Part shown: positions 1-4,661 of the stretch, piece after piece
How positions within the stretch are numbered: position 1 is the stretch's first letter
How the letters are laid out: the number at the start of each line of letters is the position of its first letter
From: Pseudomonadota bacterium
GTDB taxonomy: Bacteria; Pseudomonadota; Gammaproteobacteria; Burkholderiales; Rhodocyclaceae
Direction of reading: 5' to 3'
NCBI GenBank assembly: GCA_009778425.1
Contig: WRJU01000119.1
Location: forward strand, 1 to 5,263
Length of the DNA stretch: 5,263 bases
The notes under the pieces: model-generated
Database searches by the model: none
What the model saw: the letters and a program-made list of their open reading frames with translations, nothing else
What the model was told of the DNA's origin: nothing
Made by a program: the position numbers and the translations under genes

Positions 1-212
1 GAGAAGAGGCGGAACAGATAAGGCGACAGCAACAGCCCCACGACAAACGCCCAACGCCACGCCCCCTGCCTGATATTGAACAGCTTACCAACGATGCCGC
101 TGATGCCCGCGACCTGCCCATTCAGCAGAATCAGCAAGCTTGCCGCCAAACCAATCAGCATGCCTCCCAGCAGCGATTGCCAGAAGGTGAAATGAACCCA
201 ATCAATAGTCAT
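1..212 (-). CDS. YeeE/YedE family sulfur-transport membrane protein (N-terminal part)
   Basis: This is the first 70 codons of a hydrophobic membrane protein; the rest lies beyond the left edge. The ATG at 212-210 sits in an ATGA that is also the stop of the upstream repressor, so the two are probably translationally coupled. After a short polar start (MTIDWVHFT) comes a glycine-rich membrane stretch at about residues 13-40, with GGMLIGLAA and the segment LLNGQVAGISGIVG. A second span begins near residue 55 (WAFVVGLLLSPYLF). This pattern is typical of the N terminus of YeeE/YedE (DUF395, Sulf_transp) proteins, some of which import thiosulfate and some of which accompany BigR-type regulators. 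Its place directly behind a BigR-like repressor suggests movement of a sulfur compound across the inner membrane in response to sulfide or persulfide. Substrate and full length cannot be seen. The family call is fairly sure, the substrate is inference. Confidence 0.82.
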   Translation of the reverse strand, partial: MTIDWVHFTFWQSLLGGMLIGLAASLLILLNGQVAGISGIVGKLFNIRQGAWRWAFVVGLLLSPYLFRLF

Positions 213-535
213 GCTTGCCCATCCTGTTCGTTGCAATATAGCGCGTAAAGCGTGTCGATTACGGCAATGGCCGCCTCGTCCGCCATGCGGTAATAAACCT
301 GTTTGCCTTCCCTGCGCGTCGCGACCAAGCCTGCAAGGCGCAACACCCCTAATTGTTGCGACAAGGTGGGTTGGCGAATTTCCAGCATTTCTTCCAGTTG
401 CCCAACGCTGCATTCCTCTTGGGCAAGCTGGCAAAGCAAAAGCAGACGATCTTCATTGCCGAACAGCTTTAACAGCGACACGGCCTTTTTTGCCTGGGCT
501 TTCATCTGTAACGGGGTCAGTCGGGTTTCAGGCAT
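209..535 (-). CDS. bigR: ArsR-family repressor, BigR/SqrR-type persulfide sensor
   Basis: A 108-residue winged-helix regulator, the usual size for ArsR proteins. The recognition-helix region carries RQPTLSQQLGVLRLAGLV (residues 54-71), followed by the wing TRREGKQVYYR (73-83), close to what I recall of BigR, YgaV and SqrR. Those proteins sense sulfide-derived persulfides through two cysteines that form a di- or tetrasulfide. Here Cys35 (LLLLCQLA) and Cys101 (ALYCNEQ) fall at the matching places, whereas the metal-binding CVC motif of arsenic- or cadmium-sensing ArsR proteins is absent. A third cysteine, Cys42, is extra. The stop overlaps the start of the YeeE/YedE gene (ATGA), so both are one transcript. 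No good Shine-Dalgarno precedes the ATG at 535; Met11 is a possible but no better start. A promoter and an inverted repeat lie 23 bp upstream, fitting autorepression. Family assignment is firm; persulfide sensing is inferred from cysteines and neighbour. Confidence 0.85.
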   Translation of the reverse strand: MPETRLTPLQMKAQAKKAVSLLKLFGNEDRLLLLCQLAQEECSVGQLEEMLEIRQPTLSQQLGVLRLAGLVATRREGKQVYYRMADEAAIAVIDTLYALYCNEQDGQA

Positions 536-558
536 GAAGATGCGAGAAGAATATACCG

Positions 559-583
559 TTTTATATAATATTATTTTATAAAA
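559..583. promoter_or_regulatory. Putative operator of the BigR-like repressor
   Basis: A 25-bp AT-only inverted repeat with arms TTTTATATAATA and TATTTTATAAAA around a central T; 11 of 12 positions pair. It covers the -10 box and most of the spacer of the promoter that drives the repressor gene, and ends 23 bp before its start codon. ArsR proteins bind imperfect AT-rich palindromes of about this size, so it is a good autoregulatory operator. Binding itself is inferred. Confidence 0.68.
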
Positions 584-593
584 TGTATGTCAA
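565..593 (-). promoter_or_regulatory. Sigma-70-type promoter of the bigR-yeeE unit
   Basis: On the minus strand a perfect -35 TTGACA (593-588) is followed after 17 bp by TATTAT (570-565), 5 of 6 to consensus. Transcription would start near 558, giving a leader of roughly 23 nt before the repressor ATG. The inverted repeat at 559-583 overlaps the -10 and spacer, so bound repressor would block polymerase. The near-consensus sequence suggests strong expression once derepressed. Confidence 0.72.
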
Positions 594-681
594 CCTGTTA
601 TGGTCTGATCGATTCACGCAAATACTTTATTGCTTCAAGCATTCTAAAATTGTATTGTCATTAATGTATTTTGCAATTCCG

Positions 682-711
682 TTGTATTTTTTGTTTTTTT
701 GAATGTATAAT
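682..711 (+). promoter_or_regulatory. Putative promoter of the PEP-CTERM gene
   Basis: A perfect TATAAT (706-711) preceded 18 bp upstream by TTGTAT (682-687, 4 of 6 to TTGACA) in a very AT-rich stretch. The expected start near 718 gives a leader of about 68 nt before the ATG at 786. TGTATT occurs three times around this box (651-656, 665-670, 683-688), the last overlapping the -35. No sigma-54 GG-N10-GC element of the kind reported for some PEP-CTERM genes was found at a sensible position. Confidence 0.5.
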
Positions 712-727
712 ACGCTTGGTTTTTCAA

Positions 728-756
728 ACGAAATTGAAATGCAGTTTCAGTTTCGT
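728..756 (+). promoter_or_regulatory. Leader hairpin upstream of the PEP-CTERM gene
   Basis: An inverted repeat with 12-bp arms (728-739 and 745-756) and a 5-nt loop TGCAG. All positions pair, with one U-G wobble (734/750). It would lie about 10 nt from the predicted mRNA 5' end and 18 nt before the Shine-Dalgarno. It lacks a following U-tract, so it is not a normal terminator. It may stabilise the mRNA or bind a regulator. A shorter competing pairing (722-727 with 734-739) is also possible. The structure is visible, the role is unknown. Confidence 0.45.
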
Positions 757-785
757 CAATTTAATCAATATGTCAGGAGGAGGGT

Positions 786-1577
786 ATGCAATCCAAAAAT
801 GCTTTTGTACTTGCTGCTGGGCTCTTTATCTCAGGGGCTTCATTTGCAGGGCCGGTTGTATCGGGCTTCAACTCGAACACCCTTGCGGAAAATGACGATT
901 TTTACACTGGGCTTGTAAATATCGGGTTTACCGTCAATTTCTTCGGAAACGAATATTCCCAGTTATATGTCAATAACAACGGGAATGTGACGTTCGATTC
1001 TCCGCTGGGTACCTATACGCCATTTGATCTGACTACAACAGGTCGTGTGATTGTCGCGCCGTTCTTTGCCGACGTGGATACCAGTTATGCGGGTAGTCCT
1101 GTAACTTATGGGATAGGTGAATATGACGGGCAAGCGGCTTTTGGCGTGAATTGGGTCAATGTCGACTACTATTACAGCGACCCCTCGCATACGGCACGAA
1201 ACAGCTTCCAGCTGATTCTCGTCGATCGCTCTGACGGCGACTTCGATATTGTTTTCAATTACGACTCCATCCAGTGGGAAACCGGTATGGCCAGCTATGG
1301 ATCGCCTGATGGCTTGGGTGGCTATTCCGCGCGCGTCGGTTGGTCGAACGGCACAGGTGGGGAAGGGAGCTTTTATGAGCTTGCCGGTTCAGCAATCAAT
1401 GGAGCCTTTCTCAATGGTGGCCCCAACGCGCTGGCTGGCAAGAGATACATCTTTGAAGTACGTAATGGCATCGTTTCTCCACCCATACCGGTTCCCGAAC
1501 CCGAAACATGGGCGATGCTGCTGGCGGGGCTTGGCATTGTGGGCGTAACCGCGAAGCGCCGCCGCCGTCAGGGGTGA
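786..1577 (+). CDS. NIDO-domain PEP-CTERM sorting-signal exported protein
   Basis: A complete 263-residue exported protein. The N terminus is a Sec signal peptide, hydrophobic over residues 6-18 with likely cleavage after Ala21 (ASFA-GP). Residues about 60-225 match the pattern of a NIDO (nidogen-type) extracellular domain: YVNNNGNVTF (61-70), VIVAPFFADVDT (88-99), FGVNWVNVDYY (119-129), FQLILVDR (141-148) and FDIVFNYDSIQW (153-164). The C terminus is a classic PEP-CTERM tag: PEPETW (237-242), a hydrophobic span to about residue 255, then KRRRR. Such tags are recognised by the exosortase EpsH/XrtA family, which cleaves the protein during export, often in exopolysaccharide-producing bacteria; no exosortase gene is in this window. 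The start is fixed by the long Shine-Dalgarno AGGAGGAGGG (775-784). It is monocistronic, between its own promoter and a strong terminator. A role in matrix or cell-surface adhesion is inference. Confidence 0.92.
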   Translation: MQSKNAFVLAAGLFISGASFAGPVVSGFNSNTLAENDDFYTGLVNIGFTVNFFGNEYSQLYVNNNGNVTFDSPLGTYTPFDLTTTGRVIVAPFFADVDTSYAGSPVTYGIGEYDGQAAFGVNWVNVDYYYSDPSHTARNSFQLILVDRSDGDFDIVFNYDSIQWETGMASYGSPDGLGGYSARVGWSNGTGGEGSFYELAGSAINGAFLNGGPNALAGKRYIFEVRNGIVSPPIPVPEPETWAMLLAGLGIVGVTAKRRRRQG

Positions 1578-1604
1578 GTTGAAGTTTTTTCTCCCGCTTG
1601 AGGG

Positions 1605-1640
1605 AAACGAAAATGGGGACGCGAGTCCCCATTTTCGTTT
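1605..1640. terminator. Bidirectional rho-independent terminator between convergent genes
   Basis: A perfect 16-bp inverted repeat (1605-1620 with 1625-1640) closed by a GCGA loop. The GC core is GGGGAC/GTCCCC and the outer part is A/T-rich, so each strand reads a GC stem followed by ATTTTCGTTT. It begins 27 bp after the PEP-CTERM stop and lies 23 bp beyond the higA stop, so it can serve both convergent units. The T-tract is interrupted by CG. Confidence 0.85.
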
Positions 1641-1663
1641 TCTGGCTTAAGTTGAAACTTTAG

Positions 1664-1990
1664 CTATGATAAATCGCCAGCAAGAACGGCTGGCCGTCGA
1701 ATGATGGCACTGCCGCGTCGTTCCCGTTGCTGCCGCGCTTGCCAAAGATCATAGCTCGCCTGTGCGCGTAGGAAACTCTCGGCGGATGGACCACCGCCGT
1801 CTGGCGTTCTCAGCCATTCCTCGAACCGCATGGCCATGTCTGGCGTAATAGCCGCCCTGCCGTTGAGCACACGCGACAAAGCCGCGCGACACACACCAAG
1901 TTGATTGGCAGCCTCGCCGATGGTCAGCCCGAGCGTCGGAAGCACATCCTCGCGGATGAACTCGGCGGGAGGAGGGGGATTGAACATCAT
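1664..1990 (-). CDS. higA: HigA-family antitoxin, HTH (Xre-type) regulator
   Basis: Antitoxin of a higBA module: 108 residues from the ATG at 1990 (a second ATG follows directly). I prefer this start to upstream ATG codons because family members begin with a MxFNPPHPGE-like motif, here MMFNPPPPAEFIREDVLPTLG, and GAGAGG lies 9 nt before it. The helix-turn-helix covers about residues 23-45 (IGEAANQLGVCRAALSRVLNG), followed by the family-typical ITPDMAMRFEEWL. The C-terminal part (ESFLRAQASYDLWQARQQ) is also typical; a basic tail follows. The protein should bind and neutralise HigB and repress the operon through the inverted repeat upstream of higB. It follows higB with a 13-nt gap, the toxin-first order of hig loci. 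An odd feature is the GGGPSA insert-like loop around residues 65-70. Confidence in the family is high. Confidence 0.9.
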   Translation of the reverse strand: MMFNPPPPAEFIREDVLPTLGLTIGEAANQLGVCRAALSRVLNGRAAITPDMAMRFEEWLRTPDGGGPSAESFLRAQASYDLWQARQQRERRGSAIIRRPAVLAGDLS

Positions 1991-2003
1991 GATGTAAAAC
2001 CTC

Positions 2004-2282
2004 TCAGTGATAGTCCTGATAATCGACGAGGATGGCGTCCTCGTCCTCAAACTTGAAAGTCAAGCGCCACTTGCCATTGACCCAGACCGACCAATGCCCG
2101 GCCAAGTCATGTGACAGTTGAGGCAGCCTCCAACCGGGAATGTTCATGTCCTGCGAACTGGATGCGGCATCGAGCCGTTGCAGTTGATGTGCGAGCTTCT
2201 TGGCGTGTTCTGGCCGAATCTTCGCTTTGCTGCCCGTCTCGAAGAACAACCGGATGCCGTCGTGCAGGAAAGATCTAATCAT
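2004..2282 (-). CDS. higB: HigB/GraT-type mRNA-interferase toxin (RelE superfamily)
   Basis: A 92-residue toxin, exactly the usual length. It begins MIRSFLHDGIRLFFETGSKA (the family form is near MIKSFRHKGL..FFETG) and carries PEHAKKLAHQLQRLDAA (24-40), GHWSVWVNGKWRLTFKFEDEDA (62-83) and ends VDYQDYH. HigB enzymes cleave mRNA in the ribosomal A site. Arg73 and the C-terminal Asp90-Tyr91-His92 are retained at positions matching residues reported as important in Proteus HigB, so the toxin looks intact. The gene precedes higA in one transcript. No Shine-Dalgarno precedes the ATG, and the predicted transcription start falls on or one base before the ATG, so the mRNA may be leaderless. Family call is firm; activity is inferred from intact residues. 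Confidence 0.92.
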   Translation of the reverse strand: MIRSFLHDGIRLFFETGSKAKIRPEHAKKLAHQLQRLDAASSSQDMNIPGWRLPQLSHDLAGHWSVWVNGKWRLTFKFEDEDAILVDYQDYH

Positions 2283-2288
2283 GTGTTG

Positions 2289-2317
2289 ATGATAGTTTGT
2301 AACTCACAAAGTTACAA
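2289..2317 (-). promoter_or_regulatory. higBA promoter
   Basis: On the minus strand TTGTAA (2317-2312) and TATCAT (2294-2289, 5 of 6 to TATAAT) are separated by 17 bp. Transcription is expected to begin at about 2282-2283, right at the higB ATG. The HigA-type operator lies over the -35 and spacer. Confidence 0.6.
2297..2317. promoter_or_regulatory. Putative HigA operator (8-5-8 inverted repeat)
   Basis: A perfect inverted repeat, TTGTAACT and AGTTACAA, separated by CACAA. It overlaps the -35 box and spacer of the higBA promoter and ends 14 bp before the higB start, the expected place for autoregulation by HigA or the HigBA complex. The dyad is directly visible; the binder is inferred. Confidence 0.7.
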
Positions 2318-2320
2318 GCA

Positions 2321-2385
2321 TGCAGTCTTGTTCGCAACCAATTCTGCCTGCAGGTAGGGCATTGCGGTCTTGCTCTCGGCCAATT
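2321..2385. repeat. Diverged 23-bp direct repeat, 42-bp period, upstream of higB
   Basis: Positions 2321-2343 and 2363-2385 are direct copies matching at 18 of 23 bases; four of the five differences are transitions. Both end in CCAATT on the plus strand. The 169-bp spacer that holds them (2283-2451) has no convincing gene. A 25-codon minus-strand ORF (2389-2312, MKLAESKTAMPYLQ at its start) runs through both copies without a Shine-Dalgarno, and its frame is open back into the peptidase gene. It could be a gene remnant or chance. No terminator is seen behind the peptidase stop. Confidence 0.5.
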
Positions 2386-2451
2386 TCATATAATCTGAGA
2401 GGGGAAACCCGCGAATCCCAGTGTTGTCGTCGTACTCTTGTTTCCTTTGTT

Positions 2452-4038
2452 TCAAGGAATAGGGTTAAGGTTTTCCGGTTCTGTTTCCCGCGCGAACCAT
2501 TCCAGTTGGGGGAGCAGGGATTCGCCCCCGGCGATCTGGGGATCGGAGGTGTTGGAGCCGTTGGCTGTTTCGCGGGCGGCGATAATGGTTTTGGCGCGTT
2601 CAAACGCTTCGGTGAATGAACGGGTTTCGCGCAATGCCTCGTCGAAATAGGCGCGGCCAAAATCAGTCAGTTCATTCGTGTCGTTGCAGCCGAAGGAATT
2701 TCGGTCGGCGGATGCGGCAGTGATGACCAGCGTGTTCTCGTCGGCAAGGGCGGGAATGAAACCGCCGGAATAGCAGGCCGAAATTACGACGACACGGTGT
2801 TTGATGTTGGCGTCGTCGAGCGCCTTGCGCAGCATTTGCGGGGTGAGGTCGGAGAACCCGAACGGCGAAAGTTTGATGGAAAAACGGTGATCGGTTGATC
2901 CGTGCGAGGTCAGGAACAGGAAAAGCAGGTCTTCCTCCCCGTTCATTTGTTCGCCGATGCGGCGTAGCGCCCGCGAGAGCGATTCGTAGGTGGCGAACGG
3001 GAGTGTTCGCGCCATGGCAAGGTTGTTGACCAGGATCATGGAGTGACCGGCAGTGGCGTAACGGTCTTTGAACAATTGTTCGACGGTGATGGTCTCGCGC
3101 ATGAATACGCCTTCTTCGCTGCCCGCGATGCCGAGGAAAAAGATTTCCGGCACACCGGGATTTCCGGCTTCGATCCTGGCCAGTTTTTCATCGAGGAGGC
3201 GCGGCTGGCCGTAAAACACTTCTTCGTCGATGGGGGTTTTGTCGGCGTTTTTGGCTTCTGCCTCGGGGACGGGGATACTGATTTGCCAGAGCGCCAGAGG
3301 ATCGACGCTGGTGAAGGCGGCGAAGAGCGCCAGCGGGGTGAGCGGCACATACAGGATGCGTCGCCAGCCGCTGCCTCCAGCGCGCGCGATGAACAGGGTT
3401 CCGGCCAGCGCCAGCCATATGTGGGGCAGCGCGCAGATGAAGTAGGGCAGCCTGTTGGCAAGATGGGAGGCAAGACCCGGTAGCCTGTGGGCAAGCCATG
3501 AGGCAAAGTCCGGCAGCGTTGCGGCGAGACGTGAGGCAAGGCTCGGCAGCATGTCGCGGACATGGGCTAAAAACGCGAGTTTTGAGACCACAGGCCAACC
3601 CATCGCGCCGATGAATCCGGCCAGCGGCAGCAAAAGCAGCAACAGGGCGAATACCAGCCAGGCCGTTCCGCCATCCAGCCATTCGTCGAACCATTCCAGC
3701 AAACCGGCGATGACGGCGACGGCTCCAAATGGGGCGAACACCATGACATCGAGTGTCACTGAGCCGTCCGTCCAGCCATTCAGGGCGATGGAAAAGGCGA
3801 TTGAGATCAGGCAATAGAGCAGGACGAGCCAGGGAAGTTTGCCGTTATCCGGGCTGAAGCTGCCCGAAGCAGGACGGCGCAGGGCCAGGACGCGGCCAAG
3901 CTGGCGCAGATCGTCGAATAGGCTGGAATCGCGGATTGTCGGGTAGGCTGAAATAGGAGGCAGCATCGGGGGCGAAATGGCAGGGCTTGCGTTCAGTTTG
4001 GCGTGGCGTTCTCTTGGCAAATCGCCGCTCGCCAGCAT
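2452..4038 (-). CDS. Membrane-anchored C13-family cysteine peptidase (legumain/GPI8-like)
   Basis: A 528-residue protein with an N-terminal membrane half and a C-terminal peptidase C13 domain (about 270-500). The catalytic dyad is visible: His379 in FLTSHGS and Cys422 in VVVISACYSGGF, each after a hydrophobic beta strand. Other family-like stretches are AGHSMILVNN (330-339), TAASADRNSFGC (440-451) and LTDFGRAYFDEAL (457-469). Five hydrophobic spans lie near 68-88, 95-115, 125-148, 200-218 and 228-247. The basic loop RAGGSGWRR (219-227) and basic N terminus favour a cytoplasmic N terminus and a periplasmic catalytic domain. Residues 157-198 hold 11-residue repeats. C13 enzymes include asparaginyl endopeptidases and the GPI transamidase subunit; substrates of the bacterial forms are unknown to me. 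The gene overlaps the glycosylase gene by 46 nt if it starts at 4038. Met25 (3966), 26 nt past that stop, is an alternative; neither has a clear Shine-Dalgarno. Confidence 0.87.
   Translation of the reverse strand: MLASGDLPRERHAKLNASPAISPPMLPPISAYPTIRDSSLFDDLRQLGRVLALRRPASGSFSPDNGKLPWLVLLYCLISIAFSIALNGWTDGSVTLDVMVFAPFGAVAVIAGLLEWFDEWLDGGTAWLVFALLLLLLPLAGFIGAMGWPVVSKLAFLAHVRDMLPSLASRLAATLPDFASWLAHRLPGLASHLANRLPYFICALPHIWLALAGTLFIARAGGSGWRRILYVPLTPLALFAAFTSVDPLALWQISIPVPEAEAKNADKTPIDEEVFYGQPRLLDEKLARIEAGNPGVPEIFFLGIAGSEEGVFMRETITVEQLFKDRYATAGHSMILVNNLAMARTLPFATYESLSRALRRIGEQMNGEEDLLFLFLTSHGSTDHRFSIKLSPFGFSDLTPQMLRKALDDANIKHRVVVISACYSGGFIPALADENTLVITAASADRNSFGCNDTNELTDFGRAYFDEALRETRSFTEAFERAKTIIAARETANGSNTSDPQIAGGESLLPQLEWFARETEPENLNPIP
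3446..3556 (-). repeat. 33-bp tandem repeats encoding 11-residue amphipathic units
   Basis: Three in-frame 33-bp units (3446-3478, 3479-3511, 3512-3544), each beginning GGCAGC or GGTAGC on the plus strand, with a decayed fourth unit from 3545. In the protein they read GLASHLANRLP, DFASWLAHRLP and SLASRLAATLP, preceded by the weaker FLAHVRDMLP. Leu, Ala and Pro are fixed in place while charged or polar positions vary. They sit between the third and fourth predicted membrane spans of the C13 peptidase. Confidence 0.85.
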
Positions 4039-4580
4039 TCCAGTTTAGTCGCGAAGGCTAAAGTATAGGCGGGGCTGGAGGAGGGCAGTGTGTGAATTTC
4101 CAGTTCGTGACCTACCAGTTTGGGGGCGAATTTCGCCGCGCAGCGCCCGTTGAAGCAAATGCGTTCAAGCGCGGGTGCTTGAGCAATCAGGGCGTCGAGT
4201 TCGTTGGCCTCCCCTGCGCGGATGTCGGCGTCGAGCGCGCCTGGCCGCACACAGGCGCGATAAACGTCCCAGATGCCGATGCGGTGCGCCAGGACGCGCT
4301 GGGTACGCTCGGCGTAGGGGAGTTCAGGGAGCGGCTCGGCGAGAATCGCACCAAGCAGCCTCCAGAAATGGTTTTGCTTGTGTCCGTAATACTGTTGCGC
4401 CGCCAGTGACGCAGGGGAGGGGAAACTGCCCAGAATCAGGCAGCGGATGCCGGTATCGAACACCGGGGCCAGGCCGGTCAGCCGGAGAGGTTCGCCCGGT
4501 GCGGTGGCGATGCTCATGGGGTGTGTCGTATTCACTCGGTGCATCAAATCAAATTCGCCAAGGATGCTGCTTGTCATCAT
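3993..4580 (-). CDS. Family-6 uracil-DNA glycosylase superfamily protein (hypoxanthine/deoxyinosine-DNA glycosylase)
   Basis: A 195-residue soluble enzyme expected to excise deaminated bases, chiefly hypoxanthine, from DNA in base-excision repair. Motifs in order: GLAPVFD (36-42), CLILGSFPSPASL (47-59), QQYYGHKQNHFWRLLG (62-77), LPYAER (87-92), GIWDVYRACVRPGALDADIR (102-121), CFNGRCAAKF (142-151) and LPSSSPAYT (165-173). This order and the GSFPS, NHFW, FNG and SSSPA blocks fit the HDG branch of the UDG superfamily; Asn70 is a candidate catalytic-site residue, by resemblance only. Family members often begin only some 10-15 residues before GLAPV, so Met22 (4517) or Met13 (4544) may be the true start; none of the ATG codons has a good Shine-Dalgarno. 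It is the first gene of a unit with the downstream C13 peptidase, whose start overlaps its end, and it is divergent from mlaF. Confidence 0.85.
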   Translation of the reverse strand: MMTSSILGEFDLMHRVNTTHPMSIATAPGEPLRLTGLAPVFDTGIRCLILGSFPSPASLAAQQYYGHKQNHFWRLLGAILAEPLPELPYAERTQRVLAHRIGIWDVYRACVRPGALDADIRAGEANELDALIAQAPALERICFNGRCAAKFAPKLVGHELEIHTLPSSSPAYTLAFATKLECWRAAICQENATPN

Positions 4581-4593
4581 GTTGCCCGTATTA

Positions 4594-4624
4594 TCGACAC
4601 TCTCCAGGATTCATGCGATAGAAT
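4594..4624 (+). promoter_or_regulatory. Weak candidate promoter for mlaF
   Basis: The 81-bp gap between the divergent glycosylase and mlaF genes holds TCGACA (4594-4599, 5 of 6 to TTGACA) and TAGAAT (4619-4624, 5 of 6 to TATAAT). Their 19-bp spacing is longer than ideal. On the minus strand GATAAT lies 8 bp before the glycosylase ATG at 4580 but has no clear -35; if used, it would favour a later glycosylase start. Both divergent promoters must fit in this gap. Confidence 0.3.
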
Positions 4625-4661
4625 TGCTCCTTTGCCTTCATATCGAGCCTCCCAGGAATCC

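Noticed and set aside
211..581. Plus-strand ORFs opposite the ArsR-type gene
   Set aside because: They are antisense to a clearly recognisable winged-helix repressor and have no supporting signals.
600..760. Sigma-54 (GG-N10-GC) promoter for the PEP-CTERM gene
   Set aside because: Looked for because some PEP-CTERM genes are reported to use sigma-54, but no pair with correct spacing was found, while a perfect TATAAT is present.
1991..2050. N-terminal extension of HigA from the ATG at 2050
   Set aside because: It would overlap the end of higB by 47 nt, and the family's conserved N terminus starts at the ATG at 1990, which has a Shine-Dalgarno.
2344..2361. Palindrome around CCTGCAGG as a terminator of the peptidase gene
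   Set aside because: Short, with no U-tract on the minus strand; it lies about 90 bp past the stop between two direct repeats.
2321..2385. Direct repeats as a mini-CRISPR
   Set aside because: Only two diverged copies with a 19-nt interval, no leader and no cas genes.
2304..2660. 118-residue minus-strand ORF across the end of the C13 peptidase gene
   Set aside because: It is an out-of-frame shadow of the peptidase C terminus that continues into the spacer; its Pro/Ser/Thr-rich composition is unlike a real domain.
3043..3483. 146-residue plus-strand ORF inside the peptidase gene
   Set aside because: Antisense to the conserved peptidase coding sequence, with no ribosome-binding site or recognisable motif.
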